The notes beneath the pieces are model-generated. The model had not been told where the DNA came from and ran no database searches. It saw only the letters and a list, made by a program, of their open reading frames with translations. The translations under genes and the position numbers were made by a program. 64,000 nucleotides of DNA from Xylocopa sonorina (taxonomy: Eukaryota; Arthropoda; Insecta; Hymenoptera; Apidae): NCBI RefSeq assembly GCF_050948175.1, contig NW_027490134.1, positions 124,001-188,000 on the forward strand, given 5' to 3'. Positions 13,601 through 26,510 of this stretch are shown here, piece after piece. Within the stretch, counting starts at the first letter, position 1, and each line of letters opens with the position of its first letter.

Positions 13601-16089
13601 GCATTTCATTTCTATGTTTCGTGATAAGATATAATATTCATTGCGAAGTGTCATGTATACCTTGTATTCACTTCAAAAGAATGTAAATGCGACCATTCCT
13701 TGCTAGGAAGTAGCGTTTGCAGATGCCTGCGTATCGTAGCAATAGAGTTCTAATGCTTCTTAGATCGCGATATCGCATATCATGACTATGTTTCGTGATA
13801 AGTAATAATATTGATTCCGAAGTGACATATATACCTCGAATTCACTTCAAAAGAATGTAAATGCGACACTTCCATGCTAGGGAATAGCGTTTGCAGATAT
13901 CTCCGCATCGAGGCAATAGGGTTCTAATGCTTCTTATGACGCGATATCGCATCTCACTTCTATGTTACATGATAAGATATAATGTTCTTTGCGAAGTGTC
14001 ATGTATACCTCGTATTCACTACAAAAGAATGTAAATGCGACTATTGCTTGCTAGGAGATAGCGTTCGCAGATATCTCCGCATCGAGGCAATTGGGTTCTA
14101 ATGCTTCTTAAAATGCGATATCGCATCTCAATACTATGTCACATGATAAGATATAATGTTCATTACGAAGTGTCATGTATACCTCGTATTCACTTCAAAG
14201 GAATGTAAATGCGACTATTGCTTGCTAGGAAATAGCGTTTGCAGATGTCTACGTACCGTAGCAAAAGAGTTCTAATGCTTCTCAAAACGCGATATCGCAC
14301 CTCATTTCTATGCTTCACGATAAGATATAATATTCATTGCGAAGTGTCATGTATACCCCGTATTCACTCCAAAAGAATGTAAATGCGACTATTGCTTGCT
14401 AGGAAATAGCGTTTGCAGATGTCTACGTATCGTAGCAATAGAGTTCTAATGCTACTTAAGACGCGATATCGCATCTCATTTATATGTTTCGAGATAAGAT
14501 ATAATATTCATTCCGAAGTGACATATATACCTCGAATTCACTTCAAAAGAATGTAAATGCGACACTTCCATGCTAGGAAATAGCGTTTGCAGATATCTCA
14601 GCATTGAGGCAATAGGGTTCTGATGCTTCTTAAAACGCGATGTCGCATCTCACTTCTATGTTGCATGATAATATATAATGTTCTTTGCGAAGTGTCATGT
14701 ATACCTCGTATTCACTTCAAAAGAATGTAAATGCGACTATTCCTTGCTAGGGCATAGCGTTTGCAGATGCCTACGTATCGTAGCAATAGAGTTCTAATGC
14801 TTCTCAGATCGTGATATCGCATCTCATTTCTATATTTCGTGATAAGTTATAATATTCATTCGGAAGTGTCATGTATACCTCGAATTCACTTCAAAAGAAT
14901 GTAAATGCGACACTTCCATGCTAGGAAATAGCGTCTGCAGATGTCTACACGTCGAGGCAATAGAGTTCTAATGCTTCCAAAAACGCGATATCTCATCTCT
15001 CTTCTATGTTTCATGATAAGATATAATATTCATTGCGAAGTGTCATGTATACCTCGTATTCACTTCAGAAGAATGTAAGTGCGACACTTCCATGCCAGGA
15101 AATAGCGTTTGTAGATGTCTCCGCATCGAGGCCATAGAGTTCCTATGCTTCCTACAACGCGATATCGCATCTCTCTTCTATGTTTCATGATAAGATATAA
15201 TGTTCATTGCGAAGTGTCATGTATACCTCGTGTTCACTTCAAAAGACTGTAAATGCGAATCTTCCTTGCTCGGAAATAGCGTTTGCAGATGTCTACGTAT
15301 CGTAGCAATAGGGTTCTAATGCTTCTCAGAACTCGATATCGCATCTCATTTCTATGCTTCATGATAAGATATAATATTCATTGCGAAGTGTCATGTATAC
15401 CTCGTATTCACTTCAAAAGAATGTAGATGCGACTATTGCTTGCTAGGAAATAGCGTTTGCAGATGTCTACGTATAGTAGCAATAGCTTTCTAATGCTACT
15501 TAAATCGCGGTATCGCATCTCATTTATATGTTTCCTGATAAGATATAATATTCATTCCGAAGTGTCATGTAAACCTCGAATTCGCTTCAAAAGAATGTAA
15601 ATGCGATTATTGCTTGCTAGGAAGTAGCGTTTGCAGATGTCTACGTGTCGTAGCAATAGAGTTCTAATGCTTCTCAAAACGCGATATCGCACCACATTTC
15701 TATGCTTCACGATAAGATGTAATATTCATTGCGAAGTGTCATGTATACCCCGTATTCACTCCAAAAGAATGTAAATGCGACTATTGCTTGCTAGGAAGTA
15801 GCGTTTGCAGATGTGTACGTATCGCAGCAATAGAGATCTAATGCTACTTAAATCGCGATATCGCATCTCATTTCTATGTTTCGCGATAAGTTATAATATT
15901 CATTCGATAGTGTCATGTATACCTCGAATTCACTTCAAAAGAATGTAAATGCGACACTTCCATGCTAGGAAATAGCGTCTGCAGATGTCTACACGTCGAG
16001 GCAATAGAGTTCTAATGCTTCTAAAAACGCGATATCTCATCTCTCTTCTATGTTTCATGATAAGATATAATATTCATTGCGAAGTGTCA

Positions 16090-19000
16090 TGTATACTTCG
16101 TATTCACTTCAATAGAATGTAAATGCGAATGTTCCTTGCTAGGAAATAGCGTTTGCAGATGTCGACGTATCGTAGCAATGGAGTTCTAATGCTTCTCAAA
16201 ACGCGATATCGCATCTCAAATCTATGCTTCATGATAAGATATAATATTCATTGCGAAGTGTCATGTATACCTCGTATTCACTGCAAACGAATGTAAATGC
16301 GACACTTCCTTGCTAGGAAATAGCGTGTTCAGATTTCTACGTATCGTAGCAATAGAAATCTAATGCTACTTAAATCGCGATATCGCATCTCATTTCTATG
16401 TTTCGTGATAAGATATAATATTCATTGCGAAGTGTCATGTACACCTCGTATTCACTTCAAAAGAATGTAAATCCGACACTTCCATGCTAGGAAACAGCGT
16501 CTGCAGATGTCTACACGTCGAGGCAATAGAGTTCTAATGCTTCCTAAAACGCGATGTCGCATCTCACTTCTATGTTTCATGATAAGATATAATATTCATT
16601 GCGAAGTGTCATGTATACCTCGTGTTCACATCAAAAGAATGTGAATGCGATACTTCCATGCTAGGAAATAGCGTCTGCAGATGTCTACGCGTCGGGGCAA
16701 TAGAGTTCTAATGCTTCTTAGAACGCGATACCGCATCTCACTTCTATGTTTCATGATAAGATATAATATTCATTGCGAAGTGTCATGTATACCTCGTGTT
16801 CACATCAAAAGAATGTAAATTCGATACTTCCATGCTAGGAAATAGCGTCTGCAGATGTCTACGCGTCGGGGCAATAGAGTTCTAATGCTTCTTAGAACGC
16901 GATACCGCATCTCACTCCTATGTTTCATGATAAGATATAATATTCATTGCGAAGTGTCATGAATACTTCGTATTCACTTCAGAAGAATGTAAATGCGACT
17001 ATTCCTTGCTAGGGCATAGCGTTTGCAGATGCCTACGTATCGTAGCAATAGAGTTCCAATGCTTCTTACAACGCGATATCGCATCTCTCTTCTATGTTTC
17101 ATGATAAGATATAATGTTCATTGCGAAGTGTCATGTATACCTCGTGTTCACTTCAAAAGACTGTAAATGCGACTCTTCCTTGCTCGGAAATAGCGTTTGC
17201 AGATGTCTACGTGTCGTAGCAATAGTGTTCTAATGCTTCTCAGAACGCGATATCGCACCTCATTTCTATGCTTCACGATAAGATATAATATTCATTGAGA
17301 AGTGTCATGTATACCCCGTATTCACTCCAAAAGAATGTAAATGCGACTATTGCTTGCTAGGAAATAGCGTTTGCAGATGTCTACGTATCGTAGCAATAGA
17401 GATCTAGTGCTACTTAAATCGCGATGTCGCATCTCATTTCTATGTTTCGTGATAAGTTATAATATTCATTCGGAAGTGTCATGTATACCTCGAATTCACT
17501 TCAAAAGAATGTAAATGCGACACTTCCATGCTAGGAAATAGCGTCTGCAGATGTCTGCACGTCGAGGCAATAGAGTTCTAATGCTTCTTAAAACGCGATG
17601 TCGCATCTCACTTCTATGTTTCATGATAAGATATAATATTCATTGCGAAGTGTCATGAATACCTCGTATTCACTTCAAAAGAGTGTAAGTGCGACACTTC
17701 CATGCTAGGAACTAGCGTTTGCAGATGTCTCCGCATCGAGGCCATAGGGTTCTAATGCTTCTAAAAACGCGATATCTCATCTATCTTCTATGTTTCATGA
17801 TAAGATATAATATTCATTGCGAAGTGTCATGTATACCTCGTATTCACTTCAAAAGAATGTAAGTGCGACACTTCCATGCCAGGAAATAGCGTTTGCAGAT
17901 GTCTCCGCATCGAGGCCATAGAGTTCCAATGCTTCTTACAACGCGATATCGCATCTCTCTTCTATCTTTCATGAGTAGATATGATATTCATTGCGAAGTG
18001 TCATGTATACCTCGTATTCACTTCAAAAGAATGTAAATGCGACTATTGCTTGCTAGGAAATAGCGTTTGCAGATTTCTACGTATCGTAGAAGTAGAGTTC
18101 TAATGCTACTTATATCGCGATATCGCATCTCATCTATATGTTTCGTGATAAGATATAATATTCATTGCGGAGTGTCATGTATATCTCGTATTCACTTCAA
18201 TAGAATGTAAATGCGACTATTGCTTGCTAGGAAATAGCGTTTGCAGATGTCTGCGTGTCGTATCAATGGAGTTCTAATGCTAGTTAAATCGCGATATCGC
18301 ATCTCATTTATGTGTTTCGTGATAAGATATAATATTCATTGCGAAGTGTCATGTATATCTCGTATTCACTTCAAAAGAATGTAAATGCGACTATTGCTTG
18401 CTAGGAAATAGCGTTTGCAGATGCCTACGTATCGTAGCAATAGAGTTCTAATGCTTCTTAAAACCCGATATCCCATCTCTCTCCTATGTTTCACGATAAG
18501 ATATAATGTACATTGGGAAGCGTCATGTATACCTCGTATTCACTCCAAAAGAATGTAAATGCGACTATTGCTTGGTAGGAAATAGCGTTTGCAGATGCCT
18601 ACGTATTGTAGCAACAGCGTTCCGACACTTCATAAAACGCGATATCGAATCTCATTTCTATATTTCATGATAAGATATAATATTCATTGCGAAGTGTCAT
18701 GTATGCCTCGAATTCACTTCAAAAGAATGTAAATGCGACTATTCCTTGCTAGGGCATAGCGTTTGCAGATGCCTACGTATCGTAGCAATAGAGTTCCAAT
18801 GCTTCTTACAACGCGATATCGCATCTCCCTTCTATGTTTCATGATAAGATATAATGTTCATTGCGAAGTGTCATGTATACCTCGTGTTCACTCCAAAAGA
18901 CTGTAAATGCGAATCTTCCTTGCTCGGAAATAGCGTTTGCAGATGTCCACGTATCGTAGCAATAGAGTTCTAATGCTTCTCAAAACGCGATATCGCATCT

Positions 19001-22000
19001 CATTTCTATGCTTCATGATAAGATATAATATTCATTGCGAAGTGTCATGTATACCTCGTATTCACTCCAAACGAATGCCAATGCGACACTTCCTTGCGAG
19101 AAAATTGCGTATTCAGATGTCTACTTATCGTAGCAATAGAGTTCTAATGCTTCCTAAAACCCGATATCGCATCTCTCTTCTATGTTTCATGATAAGATAT
19201 AATATTCATTGCGAAGTGTCATGTATACCTCGTATTCACTTCAAAAGAATGTAAATGCGACTATTCCTTGCTAGGAAATAGCGTTTGCAGATGTCTACGT
19301 ATCGTAGCAATAGAGATCTAATGCTACTTAAATCGCGATATCGCATCTCATTTCTATGTTTCGTGATAAGTTATAATATTCATTCGGAAGTGTCATGTAC
19401 ACCTCGTATTCACTTCAAAAGAATGTAAGTGCGACACTTCCATGCCAGGAAATAGCGTTTGCAGATGTCTCCGCATCGAGGCCATAGAGTTCCAATGCTT
19501 CTTACAACGCAATATCGCATCTCTCTTCTATGTTTCATGAGTAGATATGATATTCATTGCGAAGTGTCATGTATACCTCGTATTCACTTCAAAAGAATGT
19601 AAATGCGACTATTGCTTGCTGGGAAATAGCGTTTGCAGATTTCTACGTATCGTAGCAGTAGAGTTCTAATGCTACTTAAATCGCGATATCGCATCTCATT
19701 TATGTTTCGTGATAAGATATAATATTCATTGCGAAGTGTCATGTATATCTCATATTCACTTCAAAAGAATGTAAATGCGATACTTCCATGCTAGGAAATA
19801 GCGTTTGCAGATGCCTACGTATCGTAGCAACAGCGTTCTGACACTTCATAAAACGCGATATCGAATCTCATTTCTATGTTTCATGATAAGATATAATATT
19901 CATTGCGAAGTGTCATGTATGCCTCGAATTCACTTCAAAAGAATGTAAACTCGACACTTCCTTTCTAGGAAATAGCGTCTCCAGATATCTACGCATCGTA
20001 GCAATAGATTTCTAATGCTTCTTAAAACGGGATATCGCATCTCATTCCTATGTTTCATGACAAGAAATAATATTCATTGCGAAGTGTCATGTGTTCCTCG
20101 TATTCACTTCAAAAGAATGTAAATGCGACACTTCCGTGCTAGGAAGTAGCGGTTCCAGATGTCTACGTATCGAAACAGTAGAGTTCTAATGCTTCTCAAA
20201 ACGCGATATCGCACCTCATTTCTATGCTTCACGATAAGATATAATATTCATTGCGAAATGTCATGTATACCTCGTATTCACTTCAAAAGAATGTAAATGC
20301 GACTATTCCTTGCTAGGAAATAGCGTTTGCAGATGTCTACGTATCGTAGCAATAGAGATCTAATGCTACTTAAATCGCGATATCGCATCTCATTTCTATG
20401 TTTCGTGGTAAGTTATAATATTCATTCGGAAGTGTCATGTATACCTCGAATTCACTCCAAAAGAATGTAAATGCAACACTTCCATGCTAGGAAATAGCGT
20501 TTGCAGATGTCTCCGCATCGAGGCAAACGGGTTCTAATGCTTCTCAAAACGCGATATCGCACCTCATTTCTATGCTTCACGATAAGATATAATATTCATT
20601 GCGAAGTGTCATGTATACCCCGTATTCACTCCAAAAGAATGTAAATGCGACTATTGCTTGCTAGGAAATAGCGTTTGCAGATGTCTACGTATCGTAGCAA
20701 TAGAGTTCCAATGCTTCTTACAACGCGATATCGCATCTCATTTCTATGTTTCGTGATAAGTTATAATATTCATTCGGAAGTGTCATGTATACCTCGAATT
20801 CACTTCAAAAGAATGTAAATGCAACACTTCCATGCTAGGAAATAGCGTTTGCAGATATCTCCGCATCGAGGCAATAGATTTCTAATGCTTCTTAGATCGC
20901 GATATCGCATCTCATTTCTATGTTTCGTGATAAGTTATAATATTCATTACGATGTGACATATATACCTCGAACTCACGTCAAAAGAATGTAAATGCGACA
21001 CTTCCATGCAAGGAAATAGCGTTTGCAGATATCTCCGTATCGAGGCAATAGTGTTCTAATGCTTCTCAAAACGCGATATCGCATCTCATTTCTATGCTTC
21101 ATGCTAAGATATAATATTCATTGCGAAATGTCATGTATACCTCGTATTCACTTCAAAAGAATGTAAATGCGACTATTCCTTGCTAGGAAATAGCGTTTGC
21201 AGATGCCTACGTATCGTAGCAATAGTGTTCTAATGCTTCTTAGATCGCGATATCGCATCTCATTTCTATGTTTCGTGATAAGTTATAATATTCATTCCGA
21301 AGTGTCATGTATTCCTCGAATTCACTTCAAAAGAAAGTAAATGCGACACTCCCATGCTAGGAAATAGCGTTTGCAGATATCTCCGCATCGAGGCAAAAGG
21401 GTTCTAATGCTTCTTAAGACGCGATATCGCACCTCCCTTTTATGTTACATGATAAGATATAATGTTCATTGCGAAGTGTCATGTATACTTCGTATTCACT
21501 TCAATAGAATGTAAATGCGAATGTTCCTTGCTAGGAAATAGCGTTTGCAGATGTCGACGTATCGTAGCAATGGAGTTCTAATGCTTCTCAAAACGCGATA
21601 TCGCATCTCAAATCTATGCTTCATGATAAGATATAATATTCATTGCGAAGTGTCATGTATACCTCGTATTCACTGCAAACGAATGTAAATGCGACACTTC
21701 CTTGCTAGGAAATAGCGTATTCAGATTTCTACGTATCGTAGCAATAGAAATCTAATGCTACTTAAATCGCGATATCGCATCTCATTTCTATGTTTCGTGA
21801 TATATATAATATTCATTGCGAAGTGTCATGTATACCTCGTATTCACTTCAAAAGAATGTAAATGCGACACTTCCATGCTAGGAAATAGCGTCTGCAGATG
21901 TCTACTCGTCGAGGCAATAGAGTTCTAATGCTTCTAAAAACGCGATGTCGCATCTCACTTCTATGTTTCATGATAAGATATAATATTCATTGCGAAGTGT
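16090..22000 (+). repeat. Long-range in-register duplications in the distal array
   Basis: The variant GGGCATAGCG plus GAGTTCCAATGCTTCTTACA at about 17000 recurs at about 18740 (offset 1740, 10 monomers). The variant ATACTTCGTATTCACTTCAA plus GCGAATGTTCCTTGC at 16093 recurs at about 21485 (offset 5392, i.e. 31 monomers minus 2 bp, explained by a 2-bp deletion near 19700 in CTCATTTATGTTTCG). This part alternates two monomer types more densely than the first 4 kb. Confidence 0.78.
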
Positions 22001-23540
22001 CATGTATACCTCGTATTCTCTTCAAAAGAATGTAAATGCGACTATTCCTTGCTAGGAAATAGCGTTTGCAGATGCCTACGTATCGTAGCAATAGAGTTCT
22101 AATGCTTCTTAGATCGCGATAACGCATCTCATTTATATGTTTCGTGATAAGATATAGTATTCATTCCGAAGTGTCATGTATATTCGTATTCACTTCAAAA
22201 GAATCTAAATGCGAATCTTCCATGCTAGGAAATAGCGTTTGGAGATGTCTCCGCATCGAGGCCATAAAGTTCTAATGCTTATTAAAACGCAATATCGCAT
22301 CTCTCTCCTATGTTTCATGATAAGATATAATGTATATTGCGAAGTGTCATGTATACCTCGTATTCACTTCAAAAGAATGTAAGTGCGACACTTCCATACT
22401 AGGAAATAGCGTTAGCAGATGTCTCCGCATCGAGGCAATAGGGGTCTAATGCTTCTAATAACGCGATATCGCATCTCACCTCCATGTTACATCATGAGAT
22501 ATAATATTCACTGCGAAGTGTCATGCATACCTCGAATTCACTTCAAAAGAATCTAAATGCGACGCTTCCATGCCAGGAAGTAGCGTTTGCATATATCTGC
22601 GCATAGAGGCAATAGGGATCTAATGCTTCTTAAAACGCGATATCGCATCTCACTTCTATGTTACGTGATAAGATATAATATTCATTGCGAAGTGTCTTGT
22701 ATACCTCGTATTCACTTCAAAAGTATGTAAATGCGACTATTACTTGCTAGGAAATAGTGTTTGCAGATATCTCCGCATCGAGGCAATAGGGTTCTAATGC
22801 TTCTTAGATCGCAATATCGCATCTCATTTCCCTGTTTCGTGATAAGTTATAATATTCATTCAGAAGTGTCATGTATACCTCGAATTCACTTCAAAAGAAT
22901 CTAAATGCGACACTTCCATGCTAGGAAATAGCGTTTGCAGATATCTCCGCATCGAGGTCATAGAGTTCTAATGCTTCATAAAACGCGATATCGCATCTCT
23001 CTTCTATGTTTCTAGATAAGATATAATATTCATTAAGAAGTGTCATGTATACCACGTATTCTCTCCAAACGAACGTAAATGCGACACTTCCATGCTAGGA
23101 AATAGCGTCTGCAGATGTCTACACGTCGAGGCAATAGAGTTCTAATGCTTCTTAAAACGCGATGTCGCATCTCACTTCTATGTTTCATGTAAAGATATAA
23201 TATTCATTGCGAAGTGTCTTGTATACCTCGTATTCACTTCAGAAGAATGTAAATGCGCCACTTTCTTGCTAGAAAATAGCGTTTGCAGATTTCTACGTAT
23301 CGAAGCAATAGAGTTCTAATGCTTCTTGTAACGCGATATGGCATCTCATTTCTGTGTTTCATGATAAGATATAATATTCATTACGAAGTGTCGTGTATAC
23401 CTCGTCTTCACTTCAAAAGAATGTAAGTGCGACTATTCGTTGCTAGGATATAGCGTTTGCAGATGTCTACGAATCGTAGCAATAGAGTTCTAATGCTTCT
23501 TAAAATGCGATATCGCATCTCATTTCCATGCTTCATGATA

Positions 23541-24275
23541 AGATATTGCATTCATTGTGCAGTGTTATGTATACCTCGTATTCACTTCAATAAAATGTAA
23601 GTGCGACACTTTCCTGCTAGGAAGTTGCGTTTCCAGAGTTCTAATGCTTCTGAAAACGCGATATAGCATCTCATACCTATGTTTCATGATCAGATATAAT
23701 ATTCATTGCGAAGTGTCATGTATACCTCGTTTACACTTCAAAAGAATACAAATGCCACACTCCTTGGCTAGGAAATTGCGTTTCTAGATGTCTACGCATC
23801 GAAGCAATAGATTTCTATCTCTTTATAAAACGCGGTATCGCATATCAGTTCTAAGTCACACGATAAGATGTAATTTCATTGCAACGCTTTATTTATATCT
23901 CCTCTACACTTCAAATGAATGTAAATGCATCACTTCCTTGCTACGGAATATCGTTTCTGTATCTGAAGGTTTAGAAGCAATAGAGTTATAATGCTTCGTA
24001 AAACGCGGCTGCGCATCTTACTTCTATATTTCATGATAAGATGTAATATTCATAGCATCGCGTTATGTTTATCTGCTTCTGCACATGAATTAAGTGTAAA
24101 CCCTACACTTTCTTGCCCGGGGATGGCGTTTCTAGATGTCCAGGTGCCGAAGTAATTAATTTGTCTTGCTTCATGCACCGCAATATCGCATTTCATATAA
24201 ACAGTTCAAAGTAAGTTAGAGGGTTGTAAAGCTCTATGCATCGCATTATGCTTATCTGCTTTTGTGCTTTATAAT
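23541..24275 (+). repeat. Decaying edge of the satellite array
   Basis: Monomers here are in the same orientation but increasingly divergent. The core TATAATATTCATTGCGAAG changes to GTAATTTCATTGCAACGC, then GTAATATTCATAGCATCGCG and finally CTATGCATCGCATTATGCTT ATCTGC, which is the signature of the older ~179-bp family found elsewhere in the window. Monomer lengths also vary. The array ends where LTR-like sequence begins near 24280. This is a sequence-level gradient from homogenised core to old edge. Confidence 0.85.
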
Positions 24276-24279
24276 GCTC

Positions 24280-25014
24280 TGGGATGTGAGAAGGTCCTCA
24301 ACCATCCTTAACCCCCTAAAGAGAAGTCAAAAGTCCAGCGGCCCTGCAGGTGGGCCATGGGAGCGCGAGGCGCTACGCAATTTAAATGATCAGGAGGATC
24401 CCCTCAGGGACACCCAAGGGGGCGAGAAGAGGAAATCGCTGAAATCCACTGATCGATGGACCCGAACAATACCGAAGCCTACAGCCCACACCACCAAGGA
24501 GCCCCGAGGAGGATGCAGGAGACCCGAGGACCACCAGCGAATTCAAGGAACCTGAAGAAGAGAACGTGAGAGCTTATTCGCTAAAGCGTCCCATTTCTTG
24601 TGTCGCATATTATATATTGTATCTTATTTCGTGAAGCGAGTTATGATACCCGGTAATTCGCGGCGTATTGCGTAGTTTCCCGTAGCCCTTGTTAGTTAAA
24701 CCCACGTCGAGACCATAAATAAACATGCCGTCACTTCAGTATCTCGCGACCTGAGTGTTTGTACTTGGCTAGGCGCAGTCGAGAGGAGGAGCATTTCGAA
24801 GTTTCAAGGGTTGTTCCGCCCCAGGGTTCCCGGGGTCGTGTAGTCTATCCCTTTGCTACTTTCTGAGCAGCTGGCGCCCAAGAAAAGTTGTACGTGAGCG
24901 GATACCTTGGAACGATAGATCGCTTTAGATTAAAATACGTTTTACACCTTAAAGCATTTAGATAATTAACCCCTTCGAGCTTCCCTGACTTACTATATAT
25001 AGGTTTCCGTCACA
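24280..25014 (+). mobile_element. LTR-like element copy A, 5'-truncated
   Basis: Matches the 3' half of the 1.37-kb LTR-like family also seen at 28745, 49587 and 53737. Shared landmarks in order are GGGATGTGAGAAGG, the CACC(A)AAGGAGCCC run, AAAGCGTCCCATT, GGTCATTCGCGG-like sequence, CATTTCGAAGTTTC, a CCCCGG-rich stretch, AGCTGGCGCCCAA and the terminal CCGTCACA at 25014. The 5' end is missing and abuts decayed satellite. A 97-codon open frame inside is not conserved between copies and is not treated as a gene. Confidence 0.75.
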
Positions 25015-25585
25015 ACTAATAGGAACCATCACTTTACATAGATATATAGAACACACATAGTTTTAAACGTAGAACTGAGAATTTGAGAACTTACTTTGAA
25101 ACGTTAGTAGTGAGGAATTCCATCGGATTTCATAAAAATTCAGAACTTACTTGCTATGAAACATTGGCAGATAAGGGCCATCGCGTTGCTTAGAACTTTA
25201 GACCTTGCTTACTTCAACAAAGATTTCTATTGGCTTCGTCCGTTCTTTTAGAAGAGCTTTTGATAAACCACATACTTTTGACGCTTCTGATATCTTTGAA
25301 AGTTCGCGAGATGTAATCGTTTAAGTTTTAAAATGATTACTTAGTGTGGATTATTATTTAGTAACTCGCTCATAAACGAGTCTGCATAGGATTTAATCCA
25401 TAAGTTTTTAAGCCTGGAATTTATGCAGTTATTTCTTATTCACTTATTGCTCAAACGACAAAGATTCTGACCACTTCAAAACGGTTGACTTTCATCAATT
25501 TTCTTAAAAATTGAAATACTGCCCAACTGCTTGCATTAAAGACTGTAATTAAAGCTTTCAAAACATTTTACCTCTTGTAGATGAA
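25015..25585 (-). repeat. Inverted-repeat arm 1 (partner at 34579-35147)
   Basis: Reverse complement of 34579-35147, judged by long colinear matches: ACACATAGTTTTAAACG here matches CGTTTAAAACTATGTGT near 35092, and TTTTACCTCTTGTAGATG matches the TCTATAAGAGGTAAAAT edge at 34580. The block has no coding potential. It contains motifs such as AACTTACTTTGAAACGTT that link it to the old satellite subunits. The left edge coincides with the end of LTR-like copy A. Confidence 0.85.
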
Positions 25586-26510
25586 TTCTGGAATTGAAAT
25601 TGAATGTTTGACTTTTCTAACTCCTGTTTAGACATCTTTCTATTGGAATGTTCAAGTATTTTTCATGTTCGTAATTATTAAAAATGTTTTACTTGATTCT
25701 TTAATTTAATATTTAGAATTTTCTGAGAAATATTTTTTATCGTAATGAACTATATAATTGCAATTATAATTCTTTATGAAATAATAATAAGAGAAAGGTA
25801 TGTATCCATTCTTGTAGTTTTGTAAAGAGTATTTAATCTTAATATCTAAAATGAAACATTGAGATCTGTTTACAATCTAATGGAATTTAATTACCTTTTG
25901 ATTCAAATTCACAATGATAATCTTCCATAGTTCAACAATTTTGTGAGCTGTCCTCAGGAATCCGCAGCTCAGTACTTATAAAATGAACGACACAAAGAAC
26001 AGCCTAACCAAACGTATTCGAACCGATTTTTCAATACTAATCTTATCATGTTTAACTTATGCTGCAAACTATTGAAATGCCCTTCGAAAAGTGTTTATTC
26101 ACAGTGAAGTAAACGGTAAGTATTCCACCACTGTTTACAATACGTATGTTTCAATTACTATCAAAACCGTGAGTATTATCGCCTTTCTATACTTTTTGTA
26201 ACCTTCAATGCCTTCATGTTACAGATCATTAAACTTGCTTTGAAATTCTCTATCGTATTACGGAAGAATGGACATACCAATTCATTTTAAAAAATGAAGG
26301 TAACCTTCATATGTCCAACATAACTCCACTTACAAAAAAACTATTTTCATCAACGGATGGGCCCTTTGTACTATGCAATTTTATATTAGCAAAAACTTCT
26401 ATGAAACTTATAGTTTCGTGGATATCTGAGGTGCTAATTATTACTGCCCCACCCTGTATATTGTTATGGATGTGTACAACAAGGCAACGATGAACAGAGT
26501 TAAATTTAAT
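25586..26510. other. AT-rich noncoding stretch
   Basis: I recognise no gene, repeat unit or transposon end in this 0.9-kb AT-rich segment. It lies between the inverted-repeat arm and the duplicated pseudogene block and has no second copy in the window. It could hold upstream exon or promoter remnants of the adjoining pseudogene: CAGTGAAGTAAACGGTAAGT near 26102-26121 includes a consensus-like splice donor, but nothing else supports an exon. Confidence 0.5.

Larger units (their letters stand above)
1..23540 (+). repeat. 174-bp satellite array with higher-order structure
   Basis: Continuous head-to-tail array of a 174-bp monomer, about 135 copies, all in one orientation. The monomer is recognised by the landmarks ATAATATTCATTGCGAAGTG, TCATGTATACCTCG, TTCCTTGCTAGGAA, CTACGTATCGTAG and GCGATATCGC recurring every 174 bases. 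Monomers differ by scattered substitutions, and most of the array contains longer duplicated blocks whose lengths are exact multiples of 174. No transposon or unique DNA interrupts it. The monomer is close to nucleosome-repeat length, as many centromeric satellites are. 174 is divisible by 3, so open frames of 60-110 codons run through consecutive monomers on both strands; these have a 58-residue periodicity and are not genes. Centromeric or pericentromeric identity is inference. Confidence 0.97.

Noticed and set aside
1980..19254. Open frames of 60-110 codons throughout the 174-bp array on both strands, with Arg/Tyr-rich repetitive translations
   Set aside because: The monomer length is 3 x 58, so any stop-free frame stays open over several monomers; the translations repeat every 58 residues, occur on both strands and have no gene signals.
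1..23540. CRISPR-like regularly spaced repeats
   Set aside because: Repeats are contiguous 174-bp monomers with no distinct spacers, and the setting is eukaryotic.
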